From Pelargonium nanum (taxonomy: Eukaryota > Streptophyta > Magnoliopsida > Geraniales > Geraniaceae), in contig JAYMTF010000304.1 in assembly GCA_036897485.1 (NCBI GenBank), positions 1-40,552 of the forward strand: a stretch of DNA of 40,552 nt, written 5' to 3'. Positions 1 through 11,186 of this stretch are shown here, one piece after another (the stretch's first letter is position 1; each line of letters begins with the position of its first letter). The notes under the pieces are model-generated. The model saw nothing but the letters and a program-made list of their open reading frames with translations, was not told the DNA's origin and did no database searches. Both the position numbers and the translations under genes were made by a program.

Positions 1-3000
1 ACCCTAAACATTTTCACTAGCAATATTAAATACATGTGAAATACATGTAAAAAACTACACATGGAAAAATACTTTTCCAAAATAAAATACTCCCTCCGTC
101 CCAAAATGAGTGTCCTGTTTAATGTAAAAGATATGATAAAGGAAAATCCTGTGGCTCTATCTCTTAATTACATCATATTGTTATGATTATTTTCATGTAA
201 TTTTTCATTTATTGCACCGGAAAAATATCATGCTTGACTTGTAATACTAACCAACAATAAGGGTTTGGAAGATAAAATATGAGGTGCATTTGGATTTCGT
301 ATGAGGAGATGTATGGGATGCTTGAGGTTAGAATCAGTAAATCGGGTTTTGGGTCGGGTTGTTGAACTCTAACGGAAACTAAAAGTACTTCGAATTTGTT
401 CAAATCGGGTCAGATTTAATTTTTAAACGTAAATGTGTTGAATTGTGTGAATTTGTCTGATTCGATTCAATACAAAAATTTACACGATAAACTCAGACCT
501 CACTCGAAAGATTGTTGGGTTCAGATTCGGGCCCAAATTGCTTGTTCTACTCAAGGTTGAGTTGAGACATGGGAAAGATTTGGATCGTTTACAAGGAATT
601 GTCATGTTATTATTTACAATTATTATATGGTTGATTAGTTGGTAATTTTCCACAGATACTGGACACGTTTGTTTCATTTTTGTTTTGTTTTATGGGAACC
701 TATGAAGTTATAAACAAATTCCAATTTCAATTCAGGAAAGGAAAAAAAATCACCTAATTCCCACCTACTATGATAACCATTGACATAGAAGAAAGTTTTC
801 TTCCACTTTCGCCCATACGAAATAGGGCAAGCAATAAGCCAATAAGCTTTTTTTTATTTAGAATTAATACAAAGTACTGCTTGCCGATAAAAAAAAAAGG
901 TATTTTTTAATTAATAATTTGTTCAATTATAATGGATTTCTTACAAACTTTATTATCCTTTTCAACGAAATGATGACATCATTATTTGATTTTAATTTGA
1001 TTATGAATTATGATGATAAGAGCAAAATAGCTCTTAAAAGCTCTCAACGTACAAATAGATGAAATATTTATACATATGTAAATAATAACATCATCTTTGA
1101 TTTTTATTGGATTAAGATGATATCATCGTGATGACATCACAATGTTTTCGCTTCAATGTAGTGGCTCTTGATGTTGGTATTCTTTGGCGTTTGGCGAAAA
1201 GGGGAGTTGGTTCGAATACCGAATTGGACGTGTTGAATAGTCAAATTTCTCGTGCTTAATGTGATGCTCATGTCTAATTTTATTGTTGATGAATTTTAGG
1301 GTTTACCCACGTTGTGTGGTGTATTGCAGTACACATTGCTATGTACTCGTTATTTTTTTCAGATACTTACAAGGCAGCACACACGTTGTGGTGGACCATG
1401 CTTAATGGTCGTTGCTCATGTTAGTGACCCGCCACACGTGTGGTAGGATTCACCACTAGAATGGATCATGTTAGATTGTAATTGATCTTTTTTTTATGTC
1501 TGTGATCTTAAGTGTGGCCCGGAGACGTAGCATGGTAACATATCACACAATAATTAGTGGTTTGAATGTTTCATATAACATCAATAGCTACATCAAGTAA
1601 CAACTAATTATAACCATTCACTACATTTATTTTTCTATTAACAACTCATTATTTTCATTGATAACCAAAATTAATCACTTGAGAATTTATTGAATATTTT
1701 ATACTTAATGTCATTACCTGATTGATCCTTACACATTTTTGCTCTTTCAATAATCGATCTAAGTTATAAATTTCTTTTTATTTTCCTCTTACCGGTTATA
1801 TGTATTTTTTTTCCAGTTGTTTTAGAGTGGGTTTTAAGTAGAGTACTTTTTATATTAAATTTTGATTGTAATATTATTGCAAATCATAGTTTTTTTAAGG
1901 GAACAAATCATAGTTAATTTCTTTCACAATCATTCTAGAATTTTCAATTGATAAAATATCATTTATTGCTATAATAAGTATCTAAAAATTCTTCTCACAA
2001 ATACAAGCCTTTTGTTGTCTCTTGTGAGGAAACTAATATAAAACTAAATTATTAGAATTTGATTGCATTGCAATTGTTTAAATTGTGATTTCTTTTGGAT
2101 TGACATGTTATTGTTTTTGTTTGTATCTCAGATCAAGATCTGGTTGCTAATGACAGAAGTGCCAGTACGGCCAATTTCTTGTATACTAAGTAGCATGGAC
2201 ACGTGTAAGTATCAGAAGAGCAGATCTTGCAGATCAAACGGCCCACAAATAATCTGACCCTTGAGGTTTTTGAAGCGCCATCTTATCCATTAATAAATAT
2301 ATTTTCTTGAAATCAAAATGTTAATGTGAAAATCAACGTGATCCTACATTTCTACGAAGATGGACCCACATTTAGATGCAATCAGAATGATTGATGAGAA
2401 CATGGTGTCCGTGAGACGTGGCGAAAACAGATGCATCTCAGCTACACACGAATAAAACTACCTCATCTCTACTCACACACTTGTTCCAATCAGATGGCGT
2501 GCATTTATTTGATTCAGTTTATTTTTTTATCGGTTGAGCTATACAATAAGAATTACTTTTTTATAAAACCTCATTCCACCCGACGCAGTGGGAGTTAAAT
2601 CTACGATCCCCCACATGAAGATGTGTGTTTTGATCATTGCTTCATTTTATAGAAAACTATTTGATTAAGTTTATAATTTAGATGCAACTTTACTTAAAAC
2701 GACGAGATCAACCACATCAATGGCGATGAAGATTCCTAAAATCTCAAGGAGCACGTGGAAGAAAGTGTCTCACTGCTTAAGTACAAAAACCAGCTTGATC
2801 AAGGTACGCGCGGGAGAAACGTTATCCCCCCCCCCCCCCCCCCCCCCCCGCGACACAAAGACGACACCTCTCGTGACACCCTCTGCCCCCCCCCCCCCCC
2901 CCTCGAATGTGCATAAAAGAGCCCTCTTTTGGGGTCAAGAAAAAGTGCCTCTAGTTGGGACATGCGTTTAAATAGTGGTGCTTTACAGTTGCCGTCGACC

Positions 3001-4590
3001 ATGCATTTGGGACCAAAAAAGGGTGATAGTGTCGCATCATTGGTGCGTTGTTGCCTCCAAGGCTCCGCTTTACCGTGACACCACCAAGACATCTTGCTTT
3101 ACTTTGGCGTTAGGACACTACTCAAAGCAGTATCAACTTTTAAGGATTTCGATCCTCCCCGTGATGCTCGAAGGGCATGCAGGAGCTCTCAAGTTCGCCC
3201 GACGCCCATAAACAAAACGTTTAGAAAGGTAAAACTCAATTCTCGAACAGTTCTTGAAATAGACTTCATTTTATTAACAACCAAACACACAAAGACACAT
3301 ATAACATTTTTGAATATGAATTCGCCTCGTTAGTAGGAGGAGTGATAGGCCACGTTGAATCAATCATAATATATTATCAATTGGAATTGTTCGGAAAGAA
3401 AATTGAAAACAAAGTAATTTATAACTCAAATAAGGTAAGATGTGCAAATATTTTGTGAAACTGATCAAAAATAATTTTGAGTAAATATATAAAAATGTGT
3501 ATAAACAATATGCAACAATGATTAATGACTTCCGCGGAGAATAGAAAAAAAAAATGCGAATCATGCATAACGAATATTAATAGCATATTACATGTATTAG
3601 AATTAATTTAATAACCGTTTACCAAAAAGAGATAATAGAATTTAATGTAGTCATGTGTTTTTTGTGCTGATTTAATAGTGTATACATGTACGTAATACAA
3701 AAACGTGGATATGATTGTCAAACTGCATGCAAGATCATCATTGATATCAATTAATTCATTATTTAAATCAATAATTACATAGATAGCTTGACTTTTAATA
3801 TTGATTATTTTAGTGCATTGCATTTGAAATTGTGACCATGTGCTAAAGCGGTTTGAGTTCCAGCGTTAAAACTTAGTACAAAGAAAACGTTGTTTTGCGG
3901 TAATTTCCAGTCATATGAAGATCAATTTGAGTGTAATATAAATTAAAAATGTTAATAGTAGCTCCTCTCTAGCTATCTCATAATTAAGATATATATTATA
4001 AAATTATTAAAAAGAAGAAAAAATTTAGTTTTAGATTAAAAAGAAGAAAAAATTATTTTTTTTTGACGGAAGTTTTGATAAGATTAATGATCACACTTTG
4101 ATGAGCCAAAAAAATAATATAGGTTTCTACCTTTTTTTTCTTCATTGGAGTGCTATGTACTGAACCTAGCTCTATTTATAGTTAAAATTCATTCAACCAA
4201 ATAAGAATGGATCCAATATAATTCAAATTTGATCACCAGTACAGTTGACCACATCTAATTATAATCATTATTTTGTTGATTTTGTTTCAATATTTTATCA
4301 AACATTATGACCAATTCAGTTTCACATAATTATATATGGTATGTTTGGACTCATAACCAATAATATGTGTAGTAGTTGATGCTTAATAGACCCTTTCAGT
4401 TTTACTAACTTTTTGCAACGTATCTCAGATACGTTTGTATTAGAAATCTTATTTATAAAGAGAATTGAAAACGAGATCGGTCAAATTTTTAATGATTGTG
4501 TTTGAATAACCACTTTCTTCTCATTGCCGTTGTCAATTCTCTTATTCATTGACAATTTAATTCTCACCTAAAATAGATGAAATGAAATTC
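1..4590. other. Gene-poor AT-rich intergenic region
   Basis: No open frame here looks like a real protein. The segment is AT-rich. It holds a Stowaway-type terminus near 90, CGGGT-rich repeat fragments at about 340-540, a perfect 12-bp palindrome with an ACGTG core at 1432-1443, and two long C runs at 2826-2849 and 2886-2902 inside a locally GC-rich patch (about 2800-3200). That patch resembles transposon subterminal DNA (several GTGTCG/CGACAC words in both orientations), but no terminus was found. Nothing else is supported. Confidence 0.6.
90..116 (+). repeat. Solo Stowaway-type terminal sequence
   Basis: The sequence beginning CTCCCTCCGTCCCAAAATG directly after a TA dinucleotide matches the well-known Stowaway (Tc1/mariner MITE) terminus. 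I did not find the matching inverted end downstream, so this is either a decayed element or one whose second end has diverged. Confidence 0.6.
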
Positions 4591-4924
4591 TCATATGGAA
4601 ACAAATTGTGTTTTAGAACTCAAAGCCGAAGAAATAAAAATATTTTATCCAAAGGAAAAAAGAAAAAAAAAACATACTACCAATATTAACATGCAAACGC
4701 TTCATATTACGACTCACATTCATGCTCTCAATCTTTATTTTCCGAGGAAAAACAAAGATCTTCATAAATTAACGCTCTCTTTCTTTTTAGATTCAGTTTC
4801 ATTCCATTTCCTGCTTTATGGACTTTCCGTTCTCATATTTCATTCACTTCCCATAAAAACATATATTTATTGCAAATACCACATTCATATATGTCTCTCT
4901 CTACAAATTTGCAAGGACAGAGAC

Positions 4925-6181
4925 ATGGAGGTCTTGGCCATAACCAAGCAACCATGGCTTCTCACAATCATGGTCATGTTCATGTCCATGCTCCTCCTAG
5001 CTCTCATCTTCCACCACCCATATAACCCTAATGCCTCCATTGACAGCACTAGAACAACCCTCCTCAACCCTCAATCTGTAAGAATCATTTTGTTTTGTAA
5101 TCATTTTTTATGAGCAAGCGTAACAATCGAGATTCGAATCTGAGACTTCCAGAGAAACAAACGCCTTGAACCATTTGGTTGTTATTTTGTTTTGTTGATC
5201 AGACTTTTCTTAGTTTTAAAATAACACTGATTTTGAGTGTTTTGTTACTAGGATACTCAACAAGATGCTGAACTGAAGCAACTACTGAGAAGAGCATCCA
5301 AGGAAGACAGAGCTGTGATACTCACACTCCTTGATGATCATACATGGACAAGCCCTGAAACCATTCTCCATATCTTTCTGGAGAGCTTTCGGATCGGGTA
5401 CGATACCAAGAATCTTCTCAATCACCTTGTGGTTTTAACAATGGGAGAACAAGCATACCAGACCTGCATTTCAGCTCATCCCCATTGCTTCCGCCTCAAA
5501 TCCTCCGCGCCCAGATTTGCCTCGGGATCTGCAAAGCAGCTACTCGTAAACCCGCATCACCTCACATTTACCTGGCGAAAGAACGAGGCTTTACTGGACG
5601 TTCTTGCGTTGGGTTACAATCTTTTGTACACTGTAAGATGATCAGTATGTTACTTAATTGATAATGTATCATCGATTATCATGTCGTTCGTTGGTCATAT
5701 TTTTGGCTTGCAGGATGTGGATGTGATGTGGTTTAGGGACCCGTTTCAGCAACTAAGCAGTTACAATGAATTGGCAATAGCTCGGCAGAAAGGGCGAGTC
5801 GAAGAGATAGATGAAGGATTTTTGTATGCCAGGGCGAGTAAAAGGTCAATACCTTTCTTCCAATACTGGAAAGTGATGAGGCTGCTGTTTCCCAACTCGA
5901 GTGACAAGTCCCTCCTCGATGCTGCTCTTGAGGAGATCGAAAACATGTTCGTGATGAAAATAGAGTTTTTGGACACTGCTCTTTTCAGCAGTTTCTGTTT
6001 GCCGAGTGAGGATATGACTAAAGTCTGCACAGTCCACGCAAACTGTTGCGACAATGTGGAAGATAAGATTCATGACCTGAACCTCCTTCTCGAGGATTGG
6101 AGAAACTACACAGAACTCGCCAAACTCCACAAAAACACTACCACAGGAATCAGAGCTCCAAGAAGATGTAGGAGCAGATAG
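4925..6181 (+). CDS. GT77-like nucleotide-diphospho-sugar transferase (At4g15970-like)
   Basis: Three exons, 4925-5077, 5252-5632 and 5714-6181, all joined in phase 0 by GT-AG introns, give 333 residues. Residues about 11-30 form one hydrophobic segment after a short positive N-terminus, as expected of a type II Golgi anchor. Exon 3 opens with DVDVMWFRDP, the DxD metal/nucleotide-sugar motif of this family. Downstream are the family's late Cys motif (VHANCCDN) and a C-terminal DW..Y segment. Family members add sugars to wall glycans or glycoproteins in the Golgi; the acceptor here is unknown. An in-frame ATG at 4595 exists, but the extension reads like leader sequence, so 4925 is preferred. 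The usual QDV segment is replaced by DKSLLDAAL and GGFCQPS by SSFCLPS, so function may have shifted. The gene converges on the S21 gene. Confidence 0.87.
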
Positions 6182-6228
6182 TGAAGCTTTCTTTTGTTGT
6201 ATTGCTCAATAATATAACAAGGGGAATG

Positions 6229-6234
6229 AATAAA
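6229..6234 (+). terminator. Poly(A) signal AATAAA of the GT77 gene
   Basis: A canonical AATAAA lies about 50 bp after the stop codon of the glycosyltransferase, the expected place for a plant near-upstream polyadenylation element. Confidence 0.5.
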
Positions 6235-6468
6235 GTATCGAAAACGAGAACAAATAGGGATAGAAACTTCTCTCTAGTTTATGAAGAACAAATTGTTTTT
6301 CTCCAAGCTTCCAACACTGATTCAGCAAAAGTGAGTTTAGATTGATATAATTGAAAATTTTACATAGAAAAAATAGGGATAAACAGAGTAAGCATGGACT
6401 CGAACTCACTCCATTCGAACTTACAAGAACCAAAATGTACTACAAATTAGATGCTGGGGAAAATGAGG

Positions 6469-7378
6469 TCAATAAGGCATGTATCCTTGGGGATGTTCCC
6501 AGTTTTCATCATCTTCTTCATCGTTTGTGGCCGTTGTACCTTCTTCATCTTTATCGGGAAACCTCGTGAACGGGCGCCTGGGGATAGAGAGACACAAGAT
6601 GAGCTCTACATTGTGAGAATTAAGACACTCCTTAAGTCCTTATCCAAATTAAGACAGTACCATTTTCACAGACTCTACCAACAAACCAAGTTGATTGCTC
6701 CAATGTAAAGACATTAACAAGCAACAACATTTAATTGCCCACACAAGACATCAAAAAGACATAATTTTGGCATTTGGGTTTGGATAAAGTTGAGTTCCAT
6801 CACTTCAAAAACTCAAATTTCAAGACATTCCTCAATTTCCTCAACTTACCTGAAACATTTGTTATGTCCTAACGGCTAAAATAATGTGTTCAAATCAATG
6901 TTGTTCTTCAATTTTCGAAGCTAACAAAGAAAAAAAAAGAGAAACAGTACCTTGCGCGGTTACGCTTTGCGGCCTCGCGGTTCTTGCGTTTCTTGGCTTC
7001 CTGCTTGTTCTCATGGAACATCCGTCGCCGGCTCTCCTGCACGACTCCGGCTCGCATCACGTCTCGGCGGAACCGGCCGATCAGGCGCTCCTCCGGCTCG
7101 TCGTCGTCGACCACCAGCTGGACATTGTACGGAGCGCTGAAGAAGAGAGTGTTGGAGTAGGCCAGAGAAGGGCAGATTAGGGAGGACAAATCGGAGGCGG
7201 AGTGGGCGTCTTGAGCCACCAGTGGGACCAGCCCGTCTCTGGGTTTCTGGGTCTGGAAATGAGTTGGGGACGGAGAAGAAGGAGTGGAAATCTGGGTTGG
7301 TGCGAGCTTGGGAGGAGTTGTGGTCTTGGAGGGCAAGAGGAAGGAGAGGAAGTTGGAGAGAGAGAGTGAGGTCGCCAT
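6469..7378 (-). CDS. RPS21: Plastid 30S ribosomal protein S21 precursor (bS21c)
   Basis: Exon 1 is 7378-6951 and exon 2 is 6577-6469; the intron splits an Arg codon (AG|G), giving 178 residues. Residues 1 to about 70 are Ser/Thr/Pro-rich with few acids, typical of a chloroplast transit peptide. The S21 core starts near residue 84 with YNVQLVVDDDEPEERL and continues into the RFRRDVMRAGV stretch and a Lys/Arg-rich helix (about 117-148). The C-terminus is acidic and ends NWEHPQGYMPY, similar to the NWE..PY end of Arabidopsis GHS1 (At3g27160). S21 binds 16S rRNA in the small plastid ribosomal subunit and assists translation; Arabidopsis mutants are glucose-hypersensitive. The gene lies head to head with the F-box/kelch gene about 2.5 kb away. 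Confidence 0.93.
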
Positions 7379-7600
7379 GGATGAGTGAGTTTGTGAAGCT
7401 GGGAGTTTCTGGCTTTAGCTTTTTTTTCTTATCCAGTTTTGAGGATAGGGGTGATCAAACCGGACCACAGAATCGCTCTGGGCCGCTCAACAAGGCTCAA
7501 GCCCATTACTTGACGTACTGGGCCATGACGCACTGGGCCAACAATATCTATTTGTTAGATTCACAAATTACACATGTCATTAAAGATCGTTACCATGTTT

Positions 7601-7809
7601 CAACCTAATTTGAAAGTTCATGAACTAAATTGGTTCTAAATTTAAAAGTTTAAGAAAAAGTTCGGGACCAAATTGGATCGAAACACGAAAATTTAGGAAC
7701 CATTTTGGGTCGAAGTACGAAAGCTCAAGGACTGTGTTGGGTTAAAAAAGTTAAAGATTAAAATTGGGTGGAAACATAAAAGTTCAGGGACCAAGTTGAG
7801 TCTTTTACC
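7601..7809 (-). repeat. Dispersed repeat, copy A
   Basis: On the minus strand this begins GGTAAAAGACTCAACTTGGT and then repeats a roughly 35-45 bp unit of the form 'TGAACTTT.(T/C)GTTTCGAC..AATTTGGTC'. The same start and same internal unit occur at 11858-12030 and 20488-20735. It is a decayed, internally tandem transposon-associated repeat; I cannot assign a superfamily. Confidence 0.6.
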
Positions 7810-8579
7810 TATATATATTGTACAAATAATTATCATGTACTTATAACCTTTTACAATGGACTACCATACATTTTTTTCTTTAACTTTAGACTATCCTAAA
7901 TTATTTTATATTGATTTCATTAGTTGGCTTTGATAGAATTTTTTGAATATGTCAATTTTGTCATTCTTGTCAGTTTTTTATAAATTTAGGTTACTCTATA
8001 TTTGTCACCTTTTGCAACATTTTCGATTTTTTTTTTGTGGAAGTTAAGTAACGCAATATGTGGAAAATAGTTCAAGATAGTGTAAAATTACAAAAAAAAT
8101 AATAATTAAAATAAATCATTGTTAAATATGACAAGTACGTAATAGTAATCTGTAATTATTTTATTATATATTACAGAGGGTTAAAAGCATTTACTAAGGT
8201 TTATCTGAAGCTGCAAAGTGTTCTTGTTTGATGATCTGTCTCATATTTAGACTTCTCAACATGGTTTAATTAATTTATCCTTTCATTATTAATTCAAGAA
8301 ATCTGTGGAACACAACTTCCAAGTGACATAAACTAATAAACTTTTGAAATTTCTATATCTAATAATGATAATAATTTCCATAAATGTGAGAACAAGATAT
8401 AGGTGAAAGGTTAATCAGTGAAGTAGAGATTCGTTGGATTAAAAGGTATACAATTGGGGCTAAATTAAGAGGAACAATTCAAAAAGAATGCTTATCCTGT
8501 TATCCATGGTGTTCCACTTTCTAATTTATCTAAACAGAAAAGATGACACGTACACAATACAAATTTATGCGATTTTAAG

Positions 8580-8915
8580 TTTATCAAAAACGAATTCGTG
8601 TTGACTAAATCAACTCATTTAATAATCATGTTGTATATGTGTTGAATTTCTTTATCCTACCTAGCTCGTTTAATTAAACGGGTTGTGTAACATGTTTATT
8701 GACCCACCTATGTGTGAATAAAGATGTATTTTTTAAGTATATCGTGTAAAAAATGACTCATATAAATTAAACGGACCAAATATATCGGGTCGTATAATTT
8801 TGAATCTAATTATTTAAACATATTAGTTATGATATGTTATATCAACTCAATTATAAATGAGTCGTGTTCGGGTTATGCTTTTCAACTCATTTAATAAACG
8901 GGTCGAATATGAGCA
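8580..8915. repeat. CGGGT-rich dispersed repeat upstream of the kelch gene
   Basis: The words CTCATTTAATAA, AACGGGT(T/C) and CGGGTCG recur through this stretch in both orientations, similar to fragments at 340-540. This pattern is typical of decayed non-autonomous DNA elements in eudicot promoters. No clear terminus or target duplication was found, so class and exact ends are uncertain. Confidence 0.4.
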
Positions 8916-8979
8916 AACCTATTTGCCAGAGTGCGAAACTTACCACCCACTACTCTGTTCTTCTTCAGCATACCCTTTA

Positions 8980-9156
8980 ATGGCCTCTCCTCCGTTTCTG
9001 TTCCTATTTCCAATTTCCATAATTTTAGGGCTTCTTTTTGCTGTTTTTGGCCTTGTACCATCACTTGTGTCAGCCCTAGAGACTTGCGACGACCCATTTA
9101 ACCGTTTCGTTCTCTTTTGTATTTTTGGGTTTATTTTTATCTTTATACTCTCTTGA
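8980..9156 (+). CDS. Possible 58-residue hydrophobic leader ORF
   Basis: An ATG at 8980 opens a 58-codon frame encoding a strongly hydrophobic peptide (two Phe/Leu/Ile-rich stretches flanking LETCDDPFNR). It sits in the presumed 5' leader of the F-box/kelch gene. It could be an upstream ORF that modulates translation, or chance reading of a T-rich leader, which by itself gives Phe/Leu-rich peptides. Low confidence. Confidence 0.2.
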   Translation: MASPPFLFLFPISIILGLLFAVFGLVPSLVSALETCDDPFNRFVLFCIFGFIFIFILS

Positions 9157-9917
9157 CTTTGCTTCTCTGGTACGCCTCTCTGCTTCTCTCTCTTTCCTTT
9201 CTAGTGACTGTGCTTTTTGTATTTGTGTATATATATCCATCTCTGTGACTCTGCGTTTCTATCTTTACAATCTTTTTAGGTACCCACTTTTGCATTTTTC
9301 TTGTGTTGGCTTTTGGTATGTTGTGATAACCGGTAATTGCATTTTCATGTGTTGGTTTGGTCAACCCATTTCATGTAATTTTGAGTCCTGATCTCAATTT
9401 CTTATCTGGGTTTACATGTTCATATATGCTCATCAACCCAATGACATAGATTCTGCTATTTGATCTTAATTTAGTTTGTTTCTTTGTCAGGGTTTGTTGT
9501 TCTTGCTTTTCCTGTTGAATACATGTTTGTTTCTTTGTCTGGGTTGTTCTGATGAACCCACAACTCCAAACTTCATTCTCTTGTATATATCCTGATTTTG
9601 ATCTTGATGCATAGTTTCTCGAGTCCTGATAAATCTGTGATCTAAAAGGTTTCCATTGGTTTAATTTCTGGTTAGTGCTCTAATATTTATTTTGGGGGAT
9701 TTTTATGCATGCATGTTCTCTTATTGCTTAGATTCTTGAATGGTTGGGATTTTTCTTACAGCTGCCTTCATCCCTATCTCTTGAGTTCTGATCATTGCAT
9801 GCTTTGAACTTTTAATTATTCTGATTGGGGCAACCTGGTCTGTCCCTTTAGTAGCTGATTGTGTTTCTTAATTGGTTAAATTATAGGTGATTTTAAGGTT
9901 CACAAGGTTTTTGCTGG

Positions 9918-11186
9918 ATGTCCAAGGAGAAAGAAACTGAGGATGAGAGAGAAGTATCAGATTTGTGCAGCAATGATGGTTGCCTTAGTAGTGAGATAGG
10001 GAAACCTTTGCGAGATTGTGATGTAGTTCGGGGTGGTGGGCGTGATTTTCCTCCGGAAAAGATTAGGCTTTATGGAACCGGTAAGGGCAATCTTGGTGGT
10101 TCCTCGAGTGTAGAACTTCAGGATGCAGATTACTCTTATGTTCCCTCACTAAGTTATGAGGTGGAGGTTTTGATATTGGCTAGGATTCCTAGATCAGAAT
10201 ACTGGAAGCTTGCTTTTGTTAACAAGCGATTTTTAGCTCTTTTGAAGAGTGGTGAGCTCTTTAAGGTTAGAAGGGAGATTGGGTTAAGGGAACCGTCCGT
10301 TTTTATGTTGACGAGTGGGGAGAGTAGTTGGTGGGCGTTTGATCGGCAATTCAAGTCTCATAGGAAGCTTCCAGTTTTACCATCAGACATTTGTTTCTCA
10401 TCTGGGGATAAGGAGTCATTTTGTGCAGGGACGGATCTTTTTGTTTCAGGCAATGAGATTGACGGTGTTGTACTTTGGAGGTACGAATTGGCATCCAACA
10501 ACTGGTTTAAGGGTCCTTCCATGAAAAATGCAAGGTGCTTGTTTGCCTCTGCCACCCGTGGCACCTTTGCTTTTATAGGCGGCGGGATTGACATGGAGAC
10601 CAATAAGGGAGTATTGAGATCCGCTGAGAAGTACGATTCAGATAGTAAATCATGGGTCCCCTTGCCGATGATGCACAAAAGGAGAAAGCTTTGCTCGGGG
10701 TGTTACATGGACGACAAGTTTTACGTGATTGGAGGACAGAACGAGGAAGGGAACGATCTCACTTGTGGGGAAGCCTTTAACGTGGAGAGGAATACATGGG
10801 AACTGATTCCGGACATGTTAAGAGACATCCCGGTCACGATTTCCCAATCTCCACCTTTGGTAGCTGTTGTGAACAATGAGCTCTATTCACTCGAAGCTTC
10901 TTCAAATGAGCTGAAGATGTATTTGAAGAAGAGCAACACATGGAAGAGGCTAGGACCCGTCCCCGTGAGAGCCGATTTTAACAAAGGTTGGGGAGTAGCA
11001 TTCAAGTCTTTGGGCAACGAGCTGCTAGTTATAGGGGCATCCGCAGCTCATGTTACCGCTAATGTCATGAGTATATATACTTGCTGCCCTGATCCTGATG
11101 CCGACGAGTTGCTGTGGAGGCCTCTTGAACCGGGCAGTAATCGGCTCAGTCACTTCATTCTGAATTGTTCTATTATGGTAGCATGA
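9918..11186 (+). CDS. TML: F-box/kelch-repeat protein, TML/HOLT type (At3g27150-like), miR2111 target
   Basis: A single-exon 422-residue protein. Residues about 74-118 (YVPSLSYEVEVLILARIPRS...NKRF) form a diverged F-box that would bind Skp1 in an SCF ubiquitin ligase. Residues about 170-300 hold kelch units with landmarks AFIGGG, CSGCYMDDKFYVIGG and LTCGEAFNVE..TWE; the remainder (300-422) completes the propeller and ends FILNCSIMVA. The protein would select unknown substrates for ubiquitination. Two observations suggest the At3g27150/TML lineage rather than other SKIP11-like kelch genes: a miR2111-complementary site at 10112-10132, and its location beside the plastid S21 gene, as remembered for Arabidopsis. 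In legumes TML suppresses nodulation in roots and is released or repressed by shoot miR2111. Start chosen at the first in-frame ATG after a likely leader splice site. Confidence 0.88.
   Translation: MSKEKETEDEREVSDLCSNDGCLSSEIGKPLRDCDVVRGGGRDFPPEKIRLYGTGKGNLGGSSSVELQDADYSYVPSLSYEVEVLILARIPRSEYWKLAFVNKRFLALLKSGELFKVRREIGLREPSVFMLTSGESSWWAFDRQFKSHRKLPVLPSDICFSSGDKESFCAGTDLFVSGNEIDGVVLWRYELASNNWFKGPSMKNARCLFASATRGTFAFIGGGIDMETNKGVLRSAEKYDSDSKSWVPLPMMHKRRKLCSGCYMDDKFYVIGGQNEEGNDLTCGEAFNVERNTWELIPDMLRDIPVTISQSPPLVAVVNNELYSLEASSNELKMYLKKSNTWKRLGPVPVRADFNKGWGVAFKSLGNELLVIGASAAHVTANVMSIYTCCPDPDADELLWRPLEPGSNRLSHFILNCSIMVA
10112..10132 (+). promoter_or_regulatory. miR2111 target site
   Basis: The 21 bases ending CAGGATGCAGATTA pair with miR2111 (5' UAAUCUGCAUCC...). 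From memory of the mature miRNA, positions 1-14 pair perfectly, position 16 is a G:U pair, and only the last two miRNA 3' bases mismatch. The site encodes residues 65-72, just upstream of the F-box, where Arabidopsis At3g27150 and legume TML carry theirs. Predicted slicing is between 10122 and 10123. Confidence 0.85.

Larger units (their letters stand above)
7379..9917. other. Spacer and leader region between S21 and the F-box/kelch gene
   Basis: This divergent intergenic region contains a dispersed low-complexity repeat (7601-7809) and a CGGGT/CTCATTTAATAA-rich repeat (about 8580-8915) that ends just before a pyrimidine-rich segment at 8940-9250. From about 8930 the base composition changes to T/C-rich, leader-like DNA. 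A likely 3' splice site, AATTATAG|GTGA at about 9886, precedes the F-box start, suggesting a leader intron. The transcription start cannot be fixed from sequence. Confidence 0.45.

Noticed and set aside
2720-3211. Proline-rich or Gly-rich proteins across the poly-C runs
   Set aside because: They arise from homopolymer translation in either strand and have no start context or conserved motif.
4595-4924. N-terminal extension of the glycosyltransferase from the ATG at 4595
   Set aside because: The extra 110 residues are Lys/His/Phe-rich translation of leader-like DNA, and the family normally starts with the short tail and membrane anchor seen from 4925.
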